A stretch of DNA of 64,000 bases from Intestinimonas sp052065695 (GTDB lineage: Bacteria > Bacillota > Clostridia > Oscillospirales > Oscillospiraceae). Position 1 is the first letter of the stretch; each line of letters starts with the position of its first letter. Position numbers and translations under genes: made by a program. The stretch spans positions 1 through 64,000 of the forward strand of contig NZ_JBQHTM010000005.1 in the NCBI RefSeq assembly GCF_052065695.1, read 5' to 3'. The notes under the pieces were generated by a model. That model did no database searches. It was not told where the DNA came from and saw only the letters and a program-made list of their open reading frames with translations. Below are positions 57,786 through 64,000 of the stretch, piece by piece.

Positions 57786-58537
57786 TTCTGCTCCTCTCCT
57801 CTCTTCTTGAATTCACCGATGGGGTAATAGGGGATCAGTTCCTTTTCGATGCGCTCCATAGCCTTGACCGGGGTGAGACCCCAGTTGATGGGACAGGGAG
57901 AGAGAACTTCCACGATGGAGTAGCCCTCGTGGTTGAGCTGGGCCTGGAGGGCATTTTTGATGTAGCCCTTGAGCTTGTTGATGTTGGCGGGATTGGTGAC
58001 GGTGCCCCGGGCGGCATAGGCGGCACCGGGGAACTCCTGGGCCACGATCTCCGGGAAGCGGATGGGGTAGCCGGTGACGGAGCAGTCACGGCCATAGATG
58101 GAGGTGGAGGTCTTCTGGCCCTCCATGGTGGTCAGGGACATCTGGCCGCCGGTCATACCGAAGTTAGTGTTGTTGATGACGATGACAGTGATGTTCTCGT
58201 TGCGGTAGGCGGCGTTGAAGGTCTCGGCGATGCCGATGTTGTAGGCGTCACCGTCGCCCTGGTAGGAGACCACCAGGGTGTCGGGGCTCACCCGCTTCAT
58301 GCCGGTGGCCACCGCGCCGGCGCGGCCGTGGCAGCAGTGGAGACGGTCACACTCCAGACCGGCGCCCAGGTTGGAGGAGCAGCCCACGCCGATGGGGAAG
58401 ATGATGTTGTCCAGCTGGTCCAGCTCCTCCAGAGCCTCCATGATCAGACGGCTGACGATGCCGTGCCCACAGCCAGGACAAAAATCCATGGGTTTGTCCA
58501 CCAGGGCAGGGACCTTTCTTTCACGGGTAGCGGCCAT
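57782..58537 (-). CDS. 2-oxoacid:ferredoxin oxidoreductase, beta subunit (TPP-binding)
   Basis: A 251-residue beta subunit with the thiamine diphosphate site: FCPGCGHGIVSRLI near residue 19, HCCHGRAGAVATGMK near 67, YQGDGDAYNIG near 91 and INNTNFGMTGGQ near 121 (GDG and N residues bind Mg-TPP). No CxxC ferredoxin insert. It decarboxylates the 2-oxoacid. It lies one base downstream of the alpha gene and overlaps gamma. Confidence 0.94.
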   Translation of the reverse strand: MAATRERKVPALVDKPMDFCPGCGHGIVSRLIMEALEELDQLDNIIFPIGVGCSSNLGAGLECDRLHCCHGRAGAVATGMKRVSPDTLVVSYQGDGDAYNIGIAETFNAAYRNENITVIVINNTNFGMTGGQMSLTTMEGQKTSTSIYGRDCSVTGYPIRFPEIVAQEFPGAAYAARGTVTNPANINKLKGYIKNALQAQLNHEGYSIVEVLSPCPINWGLTPVKAMERIEKELIPYYPIGEFKKRGEEQK

Positions 58538-58538
58538 A

Positions 58539-59600
58539 TCAATAGACCTCCTTTACTTCGCCGTTCTTGATCCGGTGATAATCGGCCTTGATGCTGCGGA
58601 TGGGGGGCGTGTTATAGACGTATGTAAGAGCGTAGGCGGGGATATTGCGGTCCTTGTTGGTCTTTTTGATGTAGAGGGCGGCGTCGTCCACCAATTGGCC
58701 GGTGGCATTCTCCTCCACAGTGATGACGCCCTTGCAGGCGGGGTTGATCTTGGCAAAGGCTTTTTCCGGGAAGGGCCAGGCGGTGATGGGACGGATGAGG
58801 CCCACCTTCTCGCCTTCGGCCCGCAGCTCACGGATGGTGCCCAAGGTGGCCCGGCCGGGAACGCCGTAGGCCACGAACACGTAGTCGGCATCCTCAACGC
58901 CTTCGTCGAACCAGCGCTGCTCGTTCTCCTTGATGGCGGCGTACTTCTCACGCAGCTCCACAGCCTCCTTGCGGGAGTCCCGTTCGAAGATACCGATCTT
59001 TTTATAGTCGTACTTGCCGGTGAGGGCCCAGGGGGTCCGCTTGGTCTCCACGAAATCGGGGAGGGTGACCGGCTCCATCATCTGGCCCAGCGTGCCCTCG
59101 CCCATCATGACCACTACGATGCGGTACTTCTCAGAGAGTTCATAGGCGGGGAGCATCAGGTCCACGAACTCCTGTACAGAGGAGGGACAGAGGACGATGC
59201 AACGGTAGTCGCCCTGACCGCCGCCACGGGTCTCTCGGTTGTAATCGCACTGGGCGGTGAAGAGAGTGCCCAGGCCATTGCCGTAACGGACCTGGGTGAT
59301 GACCACGGCGGGGAGACCCTCGTCGCATAGGGTGGAGATGCCCTCCTGCTTCAGGGAGATACCCGGGCCAGAGGAGGCGGTGAGGGCCCGAACACCACAG
59401 GCAGAGGCGCCGATGACCATGTTGATGCCGGCCAGCTCGCTCTCGGCCTGGACAAAGGAACCGCCGACCTCCGCCATACGCCAGGACAGATATTCCATGA
59501 TCTCGCTGGAAGGGGTGATAGGATAGCCAGCATAGAACCGCGCGCCTGCCCGGACGGCGGCCTCTGCGATGGCCTCGTTGCCTTTCATCATTTCAGCCAT
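58539..59600 (-). CDS. vorB: 2-oxoacid:ferredoxin oxidoreductase, alpha subunit (VorB-like)
   Basis: A 353-residue alpha subunit. The N-terminus MMKGNEAIAEAAVRAG, YPITPSSEIMEYLS and QAESELAGINMVIGAS match VorB of 3-methyl-2-oxobutanoate (VOR-type) oxidoreductases; GEGTLGQMMEPV is also typical. Substrate choice between branched-chain 2-oxoacids and 2-oxoglutarate cannot be settled by eye; the linked ptb/buk genes favour branched-chain or short acyl substrates. AAGGAG lies before the start. Second gene of the operon. Confidence 0.88.
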   Translation of the reverse strand: MAEMMKGNEAIAEAAVRAGARFYAGYPITPSSEIMEYLSWRMAEVGGSFVQAESELAGINMVIGASACGVRALTASSGPGISLKQEGISTLCDEGLPAVVITQVRYGNGLGTLFTAQCDYNRETRGGGQGDYRCIVLCPSSVQEFVDLMLPAYELSEKYRIVVVMMGEGTLGQMMEPVTLPDFVETKRTPWALTGKYDYKKIGIFERDSRKEAVELREKYAAIKENEQRWFDEGVEDADYVFVAYGVPGRATLGTIRELRAEGEKVGLIRPITAWPFPEKAFAKINPACKGVITVEENATGQLVDDAALYIKKTNKDRNIPAYALTYVYNTPPIRSIKADYHRIKNGEVKEVY

Positions 59601-59625
59601 GTCGTATATACTCCTTTCCGCTCAC

Positions 59626-59823
59626 TCAGCCCAGGACGTGGAACACGCCGTCGGGACACACGGTGTAACAGATGCCGCAGCCAATGCAGGCTTCGTCGTC
59701 GATCTGCACAGGGTAATACCCGGCATCGTTGAGCTCAGTCGACTTGCTGATGCACTTTTTGGGGCAGTTGTGGATGCAAAGGCCGCATTCCTTGCACCGC
59801 GCCCGGTTGATTTCGACCTTCAT
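59626..59823 (-). CDS. Ferredoxin-type delta subunit, 2x[4Fe-4S]
   Basis: A 65-residue ferredoxin with CKECGLCIHNCPK (residues about 10-22) and CIGCGICYTVCP (about 47-58), which bind two [4Fe-4S] clusters. It passes electrons from the TPP centre to external ferredoxin. ATG at 59823 is 6 bases after GGAGGG; the longer start is rejected. It is the first gene of the operon, downstream of a consensus promoter and a 27-base operator-like element. Confidence 0.93.
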   Translation of the reverse strand: MKVEINRARCKECGLCIHNCPKKCISKSTELNDAGYYPVQIDDEACIGCGICYTVCPDGVFHVLG

Positions 59824-59844
59824 CTGGGTCCCTCCATTCACTAT

Positions 59845-59871
59845 TTGTTCCGTAGAATAGAACTATGTTCC
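59845..59871. promoter_or_regulatory. Candidate IclR operator before the oxidoreductase operon
   Basis: On the minus strand: GGAACATAGTTCT followed after 7 bases by GGAACAA, 27 bases in all. A matching element lies at 60962-60988 before butyrate kinase. Confidence 0.7.
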
Positions 59872-59880
59872 GATATTTAG

Positions 59881-59909
59881 AGCATACACCCACCGCCTGC
59901 CCATGTCAA
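59881..59909 (-). promoter_or_regulatory. Promoter of the oxidoreductase operon
   Basis: On the minus strand: TTGACA, 17-base spacer, TATGCT. Same hexamers and spacing as the butyrate kinase promoter. Confidence 0.85.
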
Positions 59910-59966
59910 TACCTCCCGGAAGGAAAATTTAGCGGATATGAAAATTGTTTCACTGTGTGGAACAGC

Positions 59967-59995
59967 TTGACACCGATTTGGAAGTGTAGTTTAAT
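59967..59995 (+). promoter_or_regulatory. Promoter of the IclR regulator gene
   Basis: TTGACA, 17-base spacer, TTTAAT. A GGAACA half-site sits just upstream at 59959-59964. Confidence 0.75.
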
Positions 59996-60034
59996 TATGG
60001 TTGAAAATTGCGAGTGTTTAGGGAGGAATGTCGT

Positions 60035-60799
60035 GTGTCTGACATCATTCAGTCGGTGGACCGGGCTCTGGAGATCATGATCTATCTGTACCATGAGGGG
60101 AAGGAGACCAGCATTACCAAGATCGCGGCGGACCTGGGCGTCTATAAGAGCACGGTATACCGCACACTGGTGACCCTGGAGAACCGTGGTTTTGTCCGCA
60201 AAAATCCAGAGACGGAAAAATACTGGCTGGGAAACCGTCTGTTCGTCCTGGGGAAGGGGGTAGAAAACCGGATGGGGCTGCCGGAGATCGTCCGTCCCTA
60301 TGCAAAAAAGCTCTATGACGCCTATTGCGAGGTAGTCAATGTCTCCATTCTTGAACGCAATCCGGACGATGTCTACCGCAGCGTCATCATCCTGAAGGAG
60401 GAGAGCAACCGGCAGGTTCTCACTGTCAACCCGCCGGTGGGGTCCAGCAGCGAGTGCTACTGCTCTTCGGTGGGCAAATGCCTGTTGGCATACAGCGCCG
60501 ACATTGACCTTGGCGTTTATGAGACCCACCCGATGCGTCCTCACACCGACCATACGATTACCACAGTGGCGGCACTGCGGTCAGAACTGGCGAAGGTTCG
60601 GGATCGGGGCTATGCCTTGGACCACGAGGAGCTGGAATATGGTCTGACGTGCATTGGTGCGCCTATTTTGGACCAAAAGGGGGAGGCAGTGGCAGCCATC
60701 AGTCTCTCCGGCCCCACCAGCCGCATGCTCTCCGGCGATATTGAGGAGCGGATCGAAGCGGTCAAGCGGATCGCCCGAGAAATTTCCAGTAACTTTTGA
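60035..60799 (+). CDS. IclR-family transcriptional regulator
   Basis: A 254-residue IclR regulator. The HTH covers about residues 1-70: SVDRALEIMIYL, ITKIAADLGVYKSTVYRTLVTL (landmarks). The effector domain follows with SSSECYCSSVGKCLLAY, GYALDHEELEYGLTCIGAPI and AAISLSGPTSRM. GTG at 60035 lies 7 bases after GGGAGGA. It stands between the oxidoreductase operon (divergent) and buk-nhaC-ptb (same strand), both of which carry a related operator, so it is the likely regulator of both. The ligand may be a 2-oxoacid or acyl compound. Confidence 0.9.
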   Translation: MSDIIQSVDRALEIMIYLYHEGKETSITKIAADLGVYKSTVYRTLVTLENRGFVRKNPETEKYWLGNRLFVLGKGVENRMGLPEIVRPYAKKLYDAYCEVVNVSILERNPDDVYRSVIILKEESNRQVLTVNPPVGSSSECYCSSVGKCLLAYSADIDLGVYETHPMRPHTDHTITTVAALRSELAKVRDRGYALDHEELEYGLTCIGAPILDQKGEAVAAISLSGPTSRMLSGDIEERIEAVKRIAREISSNF

Positions 60800-60860
60800 C
60801 ACCAGGTTTCTGTTCCGCCACATGGGACACGTGTTTTAAATGCATAAAAAATCATTGTGA

Positions 60861-60872
60861 TTTTGTACAAAA
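60861..60872. promoter_or_regulatory. Palindrome upstream of the butyrate kinase promoter
   Basis: TTTTGTACAAAA is a perfect 12-bp palindrome, 7 bases before the -35. A possible activator site. Confidence 0.5.
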
Positions 60873-60879
60873 AGTATGC

Positions 60880-60908
60880 TTGACATTTCCAGAGAATGGG
60901 GGTATGCT
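60880..60908 (+). promoter_or_regulatory. Promoter of buk-nhaC-ptb
   Basis: TTGACA, 17-base spacer, TATGCT, identical in hexamers to the oxidoreductase promoter. Confidence 0.83.
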
Positions 60909-60961
60909 CAACAGCGTAATGGGAAGAAGCGCCGCGCGTTTCTTTCTTTTCCGACAATATA

Positions 60962-60988
60962 GGAACATTGTTCTGAAGAATAGAACAA
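60962..60988. promoter_or_regulatory. Candidate IclR operator before butyrate kinase
   Basis: GGAACATTGTTCT followed after 7 bases by AGAACAA. Same layout and length as the element at 59845-59871. Confidence 0.68.
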
Positions 60989-61011
60989 TAAAGAAAGGCG
61001 GGGAAAGGAAC

Positions 61012-62073
61012 ATGAAGATCCTGGTCATCAATCCGGGTGGCACTTCCACGAAGATCGCGGTTTTTGAGGACGACAAGCAACTCTTCAAGGCCAATATCAC
61101 CCATACGGCGGAGGACCTGAAGCCCTTTCACAAGGTATTCAATCAATTCGGCTATCGGAAGGAGCTTATCTTGCGGGCGGTCACAGAGCAGGGCATCGAG
61201 TTGAAGGCGCTCTCCGCCGTGGCCGGTCGGGGCGGCCTGATGGAGCCTATTCCGGGCGGAACTTACGCCGTCAATGACCGTATGGTGGAGGATATGCGCA
61301 ACGCCGTCCACGGAGAACATCCCTCCAACCTGGGCTCTGTGCTGGCCAAGGAGATCGGCGATGAGCTGGGGATTCCCTCTTTCGTGGTAGACCCCGTCTC
61401 TGTGGATGAGCTCATGCCTATAGCCAGGATCTCCGGCATCTCCGATCTGGAGCGGCCCAGCTGGTTCCACGCCCTCAACCACAAGGCGGTGGCCCGGTGG
61501 GCGGCGGAACGGGTGGGGAAGCCCTATGAAGAATGTGACCTCATCGTGGCCCATCTGGGCTCCGGCAACTCTATCGTGGCCCATAAGCACGGCCTAATGA
61601 TCGACGGTAGCGGTGGCCGGACCAATGGTCCCTTCTCTCCCGAGCGCAGCGGCGGCTTGCCCACCTATCCGCTGGTGGAGCTGTGTTACTCCGGGAAATA
61701 CACCCATGAGGAAATGGTGGCGAAGCTCAGCTCTGTGGGTGGTATGTACGACTATCTGGGTACCAAGGATGCCCAGGAAGTGGAGCGGCGCATGGCTGAG
61801 GGCGATGAAAAAGCAAAGCTGGTCTATGAGGCCTATGTCTATGCCATCGCCAAGGAGATCTGCTCCTACGCTGCCGCTTTTGAGGGGAAGGTGGACCGTA
61901 TCGTACTCACCGGCGGAATTGCCCACTCCGAGTACGTGGTCCGTGAGGTGGGCCGTATGACGGCCTTCCTGGCCCCCATGGAAGTGGTGGCTGGCGAGTT
62001 TGAAATGGAGGCACTGGCCTTGGGAGCCCTGCGGGTGCTCCGTGGGGAGGAGACGGCAAAGGTCTACCAATGA
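61012..62073 (+). CDS. buk: Butyrate kinase
   Basis: A 353-residue acetate/butyrate kinase-family enzyme. NPGGTSTKIAVF near residue 7, GRGGLMEPIPGGTYAVN near 74, IVAHLGSGNSIVAH near 181 and LTGGIAHSEYVVREV near 300 are the ASKHA phosphotransferase motifs in butyrate kinase form. It turns butyryl- or branched acyl-phosphate plus ADP into the acid and ATP. GGAAAGGA precedes ATG at 61012. It is separated from phosphate butyryltransferase by an antiporter gene, an unusual split, since ptb-buk are normally adjacent. Confidence 0.94.
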   Translation: MKILVINPGGTSTKIAVFEDDKQLFKANITHTAEDLKPFHKVFNQFGYRKELILRAVTEQGIELKALSAVAGRGGLMEPIPGGTYAVNDRMVEDMRNAVHGEHPSNLGSVLAKEIGDELGIPSFVVDPVSVDELMPIARISGISDLERPSWFHALNHKAVARWAAERVGKPYEECDLIVAHLGSGNSIVAHKHGLMIDGSGGRTNGPFSPERSGGLPTYPLVELCYSGKYTHEEMVAKLSSVGGMYDYLGTKDAQEVERRMAEGDEKAKLVYEAYVYAIAKEICSYAAAFEGKVDRIVLTGGIAHSEYVVREVGRMTAFLAPMEVVAGEFEMEALALGALRVLRGEETAKVYQ

Positions 62074-62135
62074 GCGGAAAGCTCCCAACCGTCGCCTGCG
62101 TCCTGTGAGGAGGCAGGTGGGAAAGGAAGGATAAC

Positions 62136-62177
62136 ATGGAGAAAGAGGGCGGCCATCTTGTCTCAACCCGAATGTAG
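62136..62177 (+). other. 13-codon leader frame overlapping the antiporter start
   Basis: ATG at 62136 follows a good AAGGAAGG and opens MEKEGGHLVSTRM before TAG. It overlaps the antiporter start at 62158 by 20 bases in another frame. It may couple translation or be a chance frame. Confidence 0.4.
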
Positions 62178-63594
62178 GACCAAGCGCGAACCAAGCGTTG
62201 GAATGTCCCTTGTGGTATTCCTAATCGCTATGGGGATCATGCTCTTCGGACTGGTGATCTTTGAACTGGATATTCATATTGTCATGCTAGTGGCCCTGGC
62301 CTTTGCCTGCATTGCCTCGGCTCCGCTTGGATATAGCTTTGATGACCTGTTGGAATGCATGAAGAAAACGCTGGGTCAGTCCATGTCGGCCATGGTGATC
62401 TTCATTTTCATTGGCCTCATCATCGCAGCATGGATCTTCTCCGGAACGGTGCCGGCGCTGATCTATTACGGACTGCACTACATCACGCCCAAATTGTTTC
62501 TCCCAGTTGGCCTTCTGCTGTGCAGCCTGACCTCCATGTCCATCGGTACTTCCTGGGGGACAGTGGGGACCATGGGACTGGCCATGATGGGGATCGGCGC
62601 CGGAATGGGGATTCCGGCTGGGCTGACCGCCGGCATGGTGCTGTGTGGGGCCTCCTTCGGCGACAAGATGTCCCCCATTTCTGATACCACGAATCTGGCG
62701 CCGGCGGCAGCGGGGACGACCTTGCAGCGGCATATCAGCAGCATGTGGATGACCACACTTCCGGCCTATATCATCGTCTTTGTGATCTTCACGATCATTG
62801 GTCTTTTTTATCAGGATGGGCAGATGGATTACACCACCATTAATACTTTTATCGACATGATTGGAACAACGTTCTATATTTCGCCTGTTCTTTTGCTGCC
62901 TGTTGTGGTTCTGCTGGTGCTCAATATCCGGCAGTTCCCCGCCATACCGGGTATGGCCATCGGTACGCTGCTGGCAGTCATTCTGGCAGTGGTGGTGCAG
63001 GGGGTCAGCATCCGGGATGTGATCTCGGGCCTGAACTACGGCTACACCGCCTCCACCGGTGTGGAGATGGTGGACACCCTGCTCCAGAGGGGCGGGATCC
63101 AGAGTATGATGTATACCTTCTCGCTGGCCTGCATTGCGATCTCCTTCGGCGGTGTCATGGAGCGGGTGGGGTATCTGCATAAAGTCGTAGGACTGGTGGT
63201 CTCAAAGGTCAAGTCAGACAAAATGATGGTGCCGTTGGTCATCGGATCGGCCACCGTGGGCACCATGGTCATGGGCGAGGTCTACCTTACCCTAGTGCTC
63301 AACGGTAACCTGTTCCGGGAGACCTTCAAGGAGCGTGGACTGCGTCCTGAGATGCTCTCCCGGCTGCTGGAAGAGGGTGGCACCCTGACCCAGGTCTTTG
63401 TCCCCTGGTCCACCACCAGCATGTTTGTCACGGCAGCGCTGGGAGTCTCCACTGCGGAATACTGGAGATTTGCCCTGCTGCACTATATCAATCCACTGCT
63501 CTCGATTGTACTTTGTTTCTTTGGGTACGGCGTACTGTATATCAACAAACCTTGCCGCTGGGACAAGAGATGCGGCCCTGTGGAGGAGTCATGA
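62158..63594 (+). CDS. NhaC-family Na+/H+ antiporter
   Basis: A 478-residue membrane protein with about eleven to twelve segments. SMSIGTSWGTVGTMGLAMMG near residue 127 and CGASFGDKMSPISDTTNLAP near 165 (landmarks) are NhaC signatures that line the ion path. The family includes MleN, which exchanges a carboxylate pair for Na+ and H+. Its place between buk and ptb suggests it may export acid products or balance Na+/H+; this is inference. The start is uncertain: TTG at 62158 with GAGGG, or ATG at 62203. Confidence 0.9.
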   Translation: MSQPECRTKREPSVGMSLVVFLIAMGIMLFGLVIFELDIHIVMLVALAFACIASAPLGYSFDDLLECMKKTLGQSMSAMVIFIFIGLIIAAWIFSGTVPALIYYGLHYITPKLFLPVGLLLCSLTSMSIGTSWGTVGTMGLAMMGIGAGMGIPAGLTAGMVLCGASFGDKMSPISDTTNLAPAAAGTTLQRHISSMWMTTLPAYIIVFVIFTIIGLFYQDGQMDYTTINTFIDMIGTTFYISPVLLLPVVVLLVLNIRQFPAIPGMAIGTLLAVILAVVVQGVSIRDVISGLNYGYTASTGVEMVDTLLQRGGIQSMMYTFSLACIAISFGGVMERVGYLHKVVGLVVSKVKSDKMMVPLVIGSATVGTMVMGEVYLTLVLNGNLFRETFKERGLRPEMLSRLLEEGGTLTQVFVPWSTTSMFVTAALGVSTAEYWRFALLHYINPLLSIVLCFFGYGVLYINKPCRWDKRCGPVEES

Positions 63595-63595
63595 A

Positions 63596-64000
63596 ATGCT
63601 GAAAAATTTTGATGAAGTTCTTGAGAAGGTGCGTTCCATCGAGCCCTTTACCGTCAGTGTGGCCGCTGCTGCCGACAAGGAACTGCTCCAGGCGGTCAAG
63701 ACGGCCTCGGATCTGGGGTTTGTTCGCCCGGTGCTGGTGGGAGACCCCAAGGCGATAGGCGGCATCTGTGAAGAGATCGGCCTCAAGCCTCTGGATATCC
63801 TGGCAGCTGACGGGGAGGAAGAGGCGGTTGCCACCGCTGTCAAGGCCGTGCGGGAAGGCGGTGCCCAGGTGCTCATGAAGGGGCTGGTGAACACCAGCGT
63901 CTACATGCGGGGTATCCTCAACAAGGAGCACGGCTTGCGTACGGGACGACTGCTGTCCATGATGGCAGTATACGAGGCGCCCGGCTACCATAAGCTGGTC
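63596..64000 (+). CDS. ptb: Phosphate butyryltransferase (partial, cut by window end)
   Basis: The first 135 residues of a phosphotransacylase-type enzyme, running off the right edge. MLKNFDEVLEKVRSIEPFT, VSVAAAADKELLQAV, FVRPVLVGDP and AQVLMKGLVNTSVYMRGIL match Ptb. It exchanges CoA for phosphate on butyryl-CoA or branched acyl-CoA. GGAGGAG precedes the ATG, which overlaps nothing and lies just after the antiporter stop. With butyrate kinase it would yield ATP from the acyl-CoA made by the oxidoreductase. Confidence 0.9.
   Translation, partial: MLKNFDEVLEKVRSIEPFTVSVAAAADKELLQAVKTASDLGFVRPVLVGDPKAIGGICEEIGLKPLDILAADGEEEAVATAVKAVREGGAQVLMKGLVNTSVYMRGILNKEHGLRTGRLLSMMAVYEAPGYHKLV

Overview
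The window comes from a high-GC member of the Bacillota, most likely class Clostridia, family Oscillospiraceae (Flavonifractor, Lawsonibacter or Intestinimonas-like). This is inferred from the str operon layout (L7Ae-like, rpsL, rpsG, fusA, tuf), the class III fructose-1,6-bisphosphatase, S-layer-homology surface proteins, ferredoxin-linked 2-oxoacid oxidation and a butyrate kinase/phosphotransbutyrylase pair. No rRNA or 16S marker is present, so the genus is not fixed. No tRNA genes or CRISPR arrays were seen.

Left part (1-27.6 kb): a MarR/MATE pair; an iron-acquisition locus (two FeoA, FeoB, a Cys-rich FeoB partner, a DtxR-type regulator, DUF3793, flavodoxin, a second DtxR-like protein and a ZIP transporter) tied together by five copies of a GTTAGC-N4-GCTAAC-like operator; fructose bisphosphatase; the str operon; an MscS channel with two paralogous membrane proteins; a pseudouridine synthase; a CdaR-like regulator; ftsEX with an M23 peptidase and an S41 protease; then greA-lysS.

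Middle part (27.6-43.3 kb): a 15.7 kb integrative element of visibly lower GC inserted in the last codons of lysS. A 13-bp core (TCCCCACCATGAA) lies at both junctions, and the displaced native lysS end and its terminator survive at the right junction. The element supplies a replacement lysS 3' end, so the synthetase now ends in PLGE instead of PLD. It carries a Tn916-type tyrosine integrase, several small repressors, a serine recombinase, a sigma-like factor, a SprT-like metalloprotease, a radical SAM/SPASM-like enzyme preceded by a 31-codon ORF, an HNH-like protein with a small paralogue beside a 570-base non-coding region, and a regulator translationally coupled to a beta-helix/SLH surface protein. 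No conjugation, capsid or terminase genes were recognised. Eight copies of a 19-bp operator, three of them placed exactly in the 17-bp spacer of near-identical promoters, mark an internal regulon.

Right part (43.3-64 kb): ddl-murF; mtnA; an ABC-F protein, YdcF and prfA; a Sua5-type synthase, coaE and an M18 aminopeptidase; a GH18-SLH gene broken by an in-frame TAG; and a catabolic locus. In that locus a four-subunit VOR-type 2-oxoacid:ferredoxin oxidoreductase diverges from an IclR regulator, followed by butyrate kinase, an NhaC-type antiporter and phosphate butyryltransferase (cut by the window end). Both transcription units share the promoter type TTGACA-N17-TATGCT and a 27-bp operator-like element. 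Together they suggest oxidation of (branched) 2-oxoacids to acyl-CoA, then acyl-phosphate and the free acid with ATP formation.
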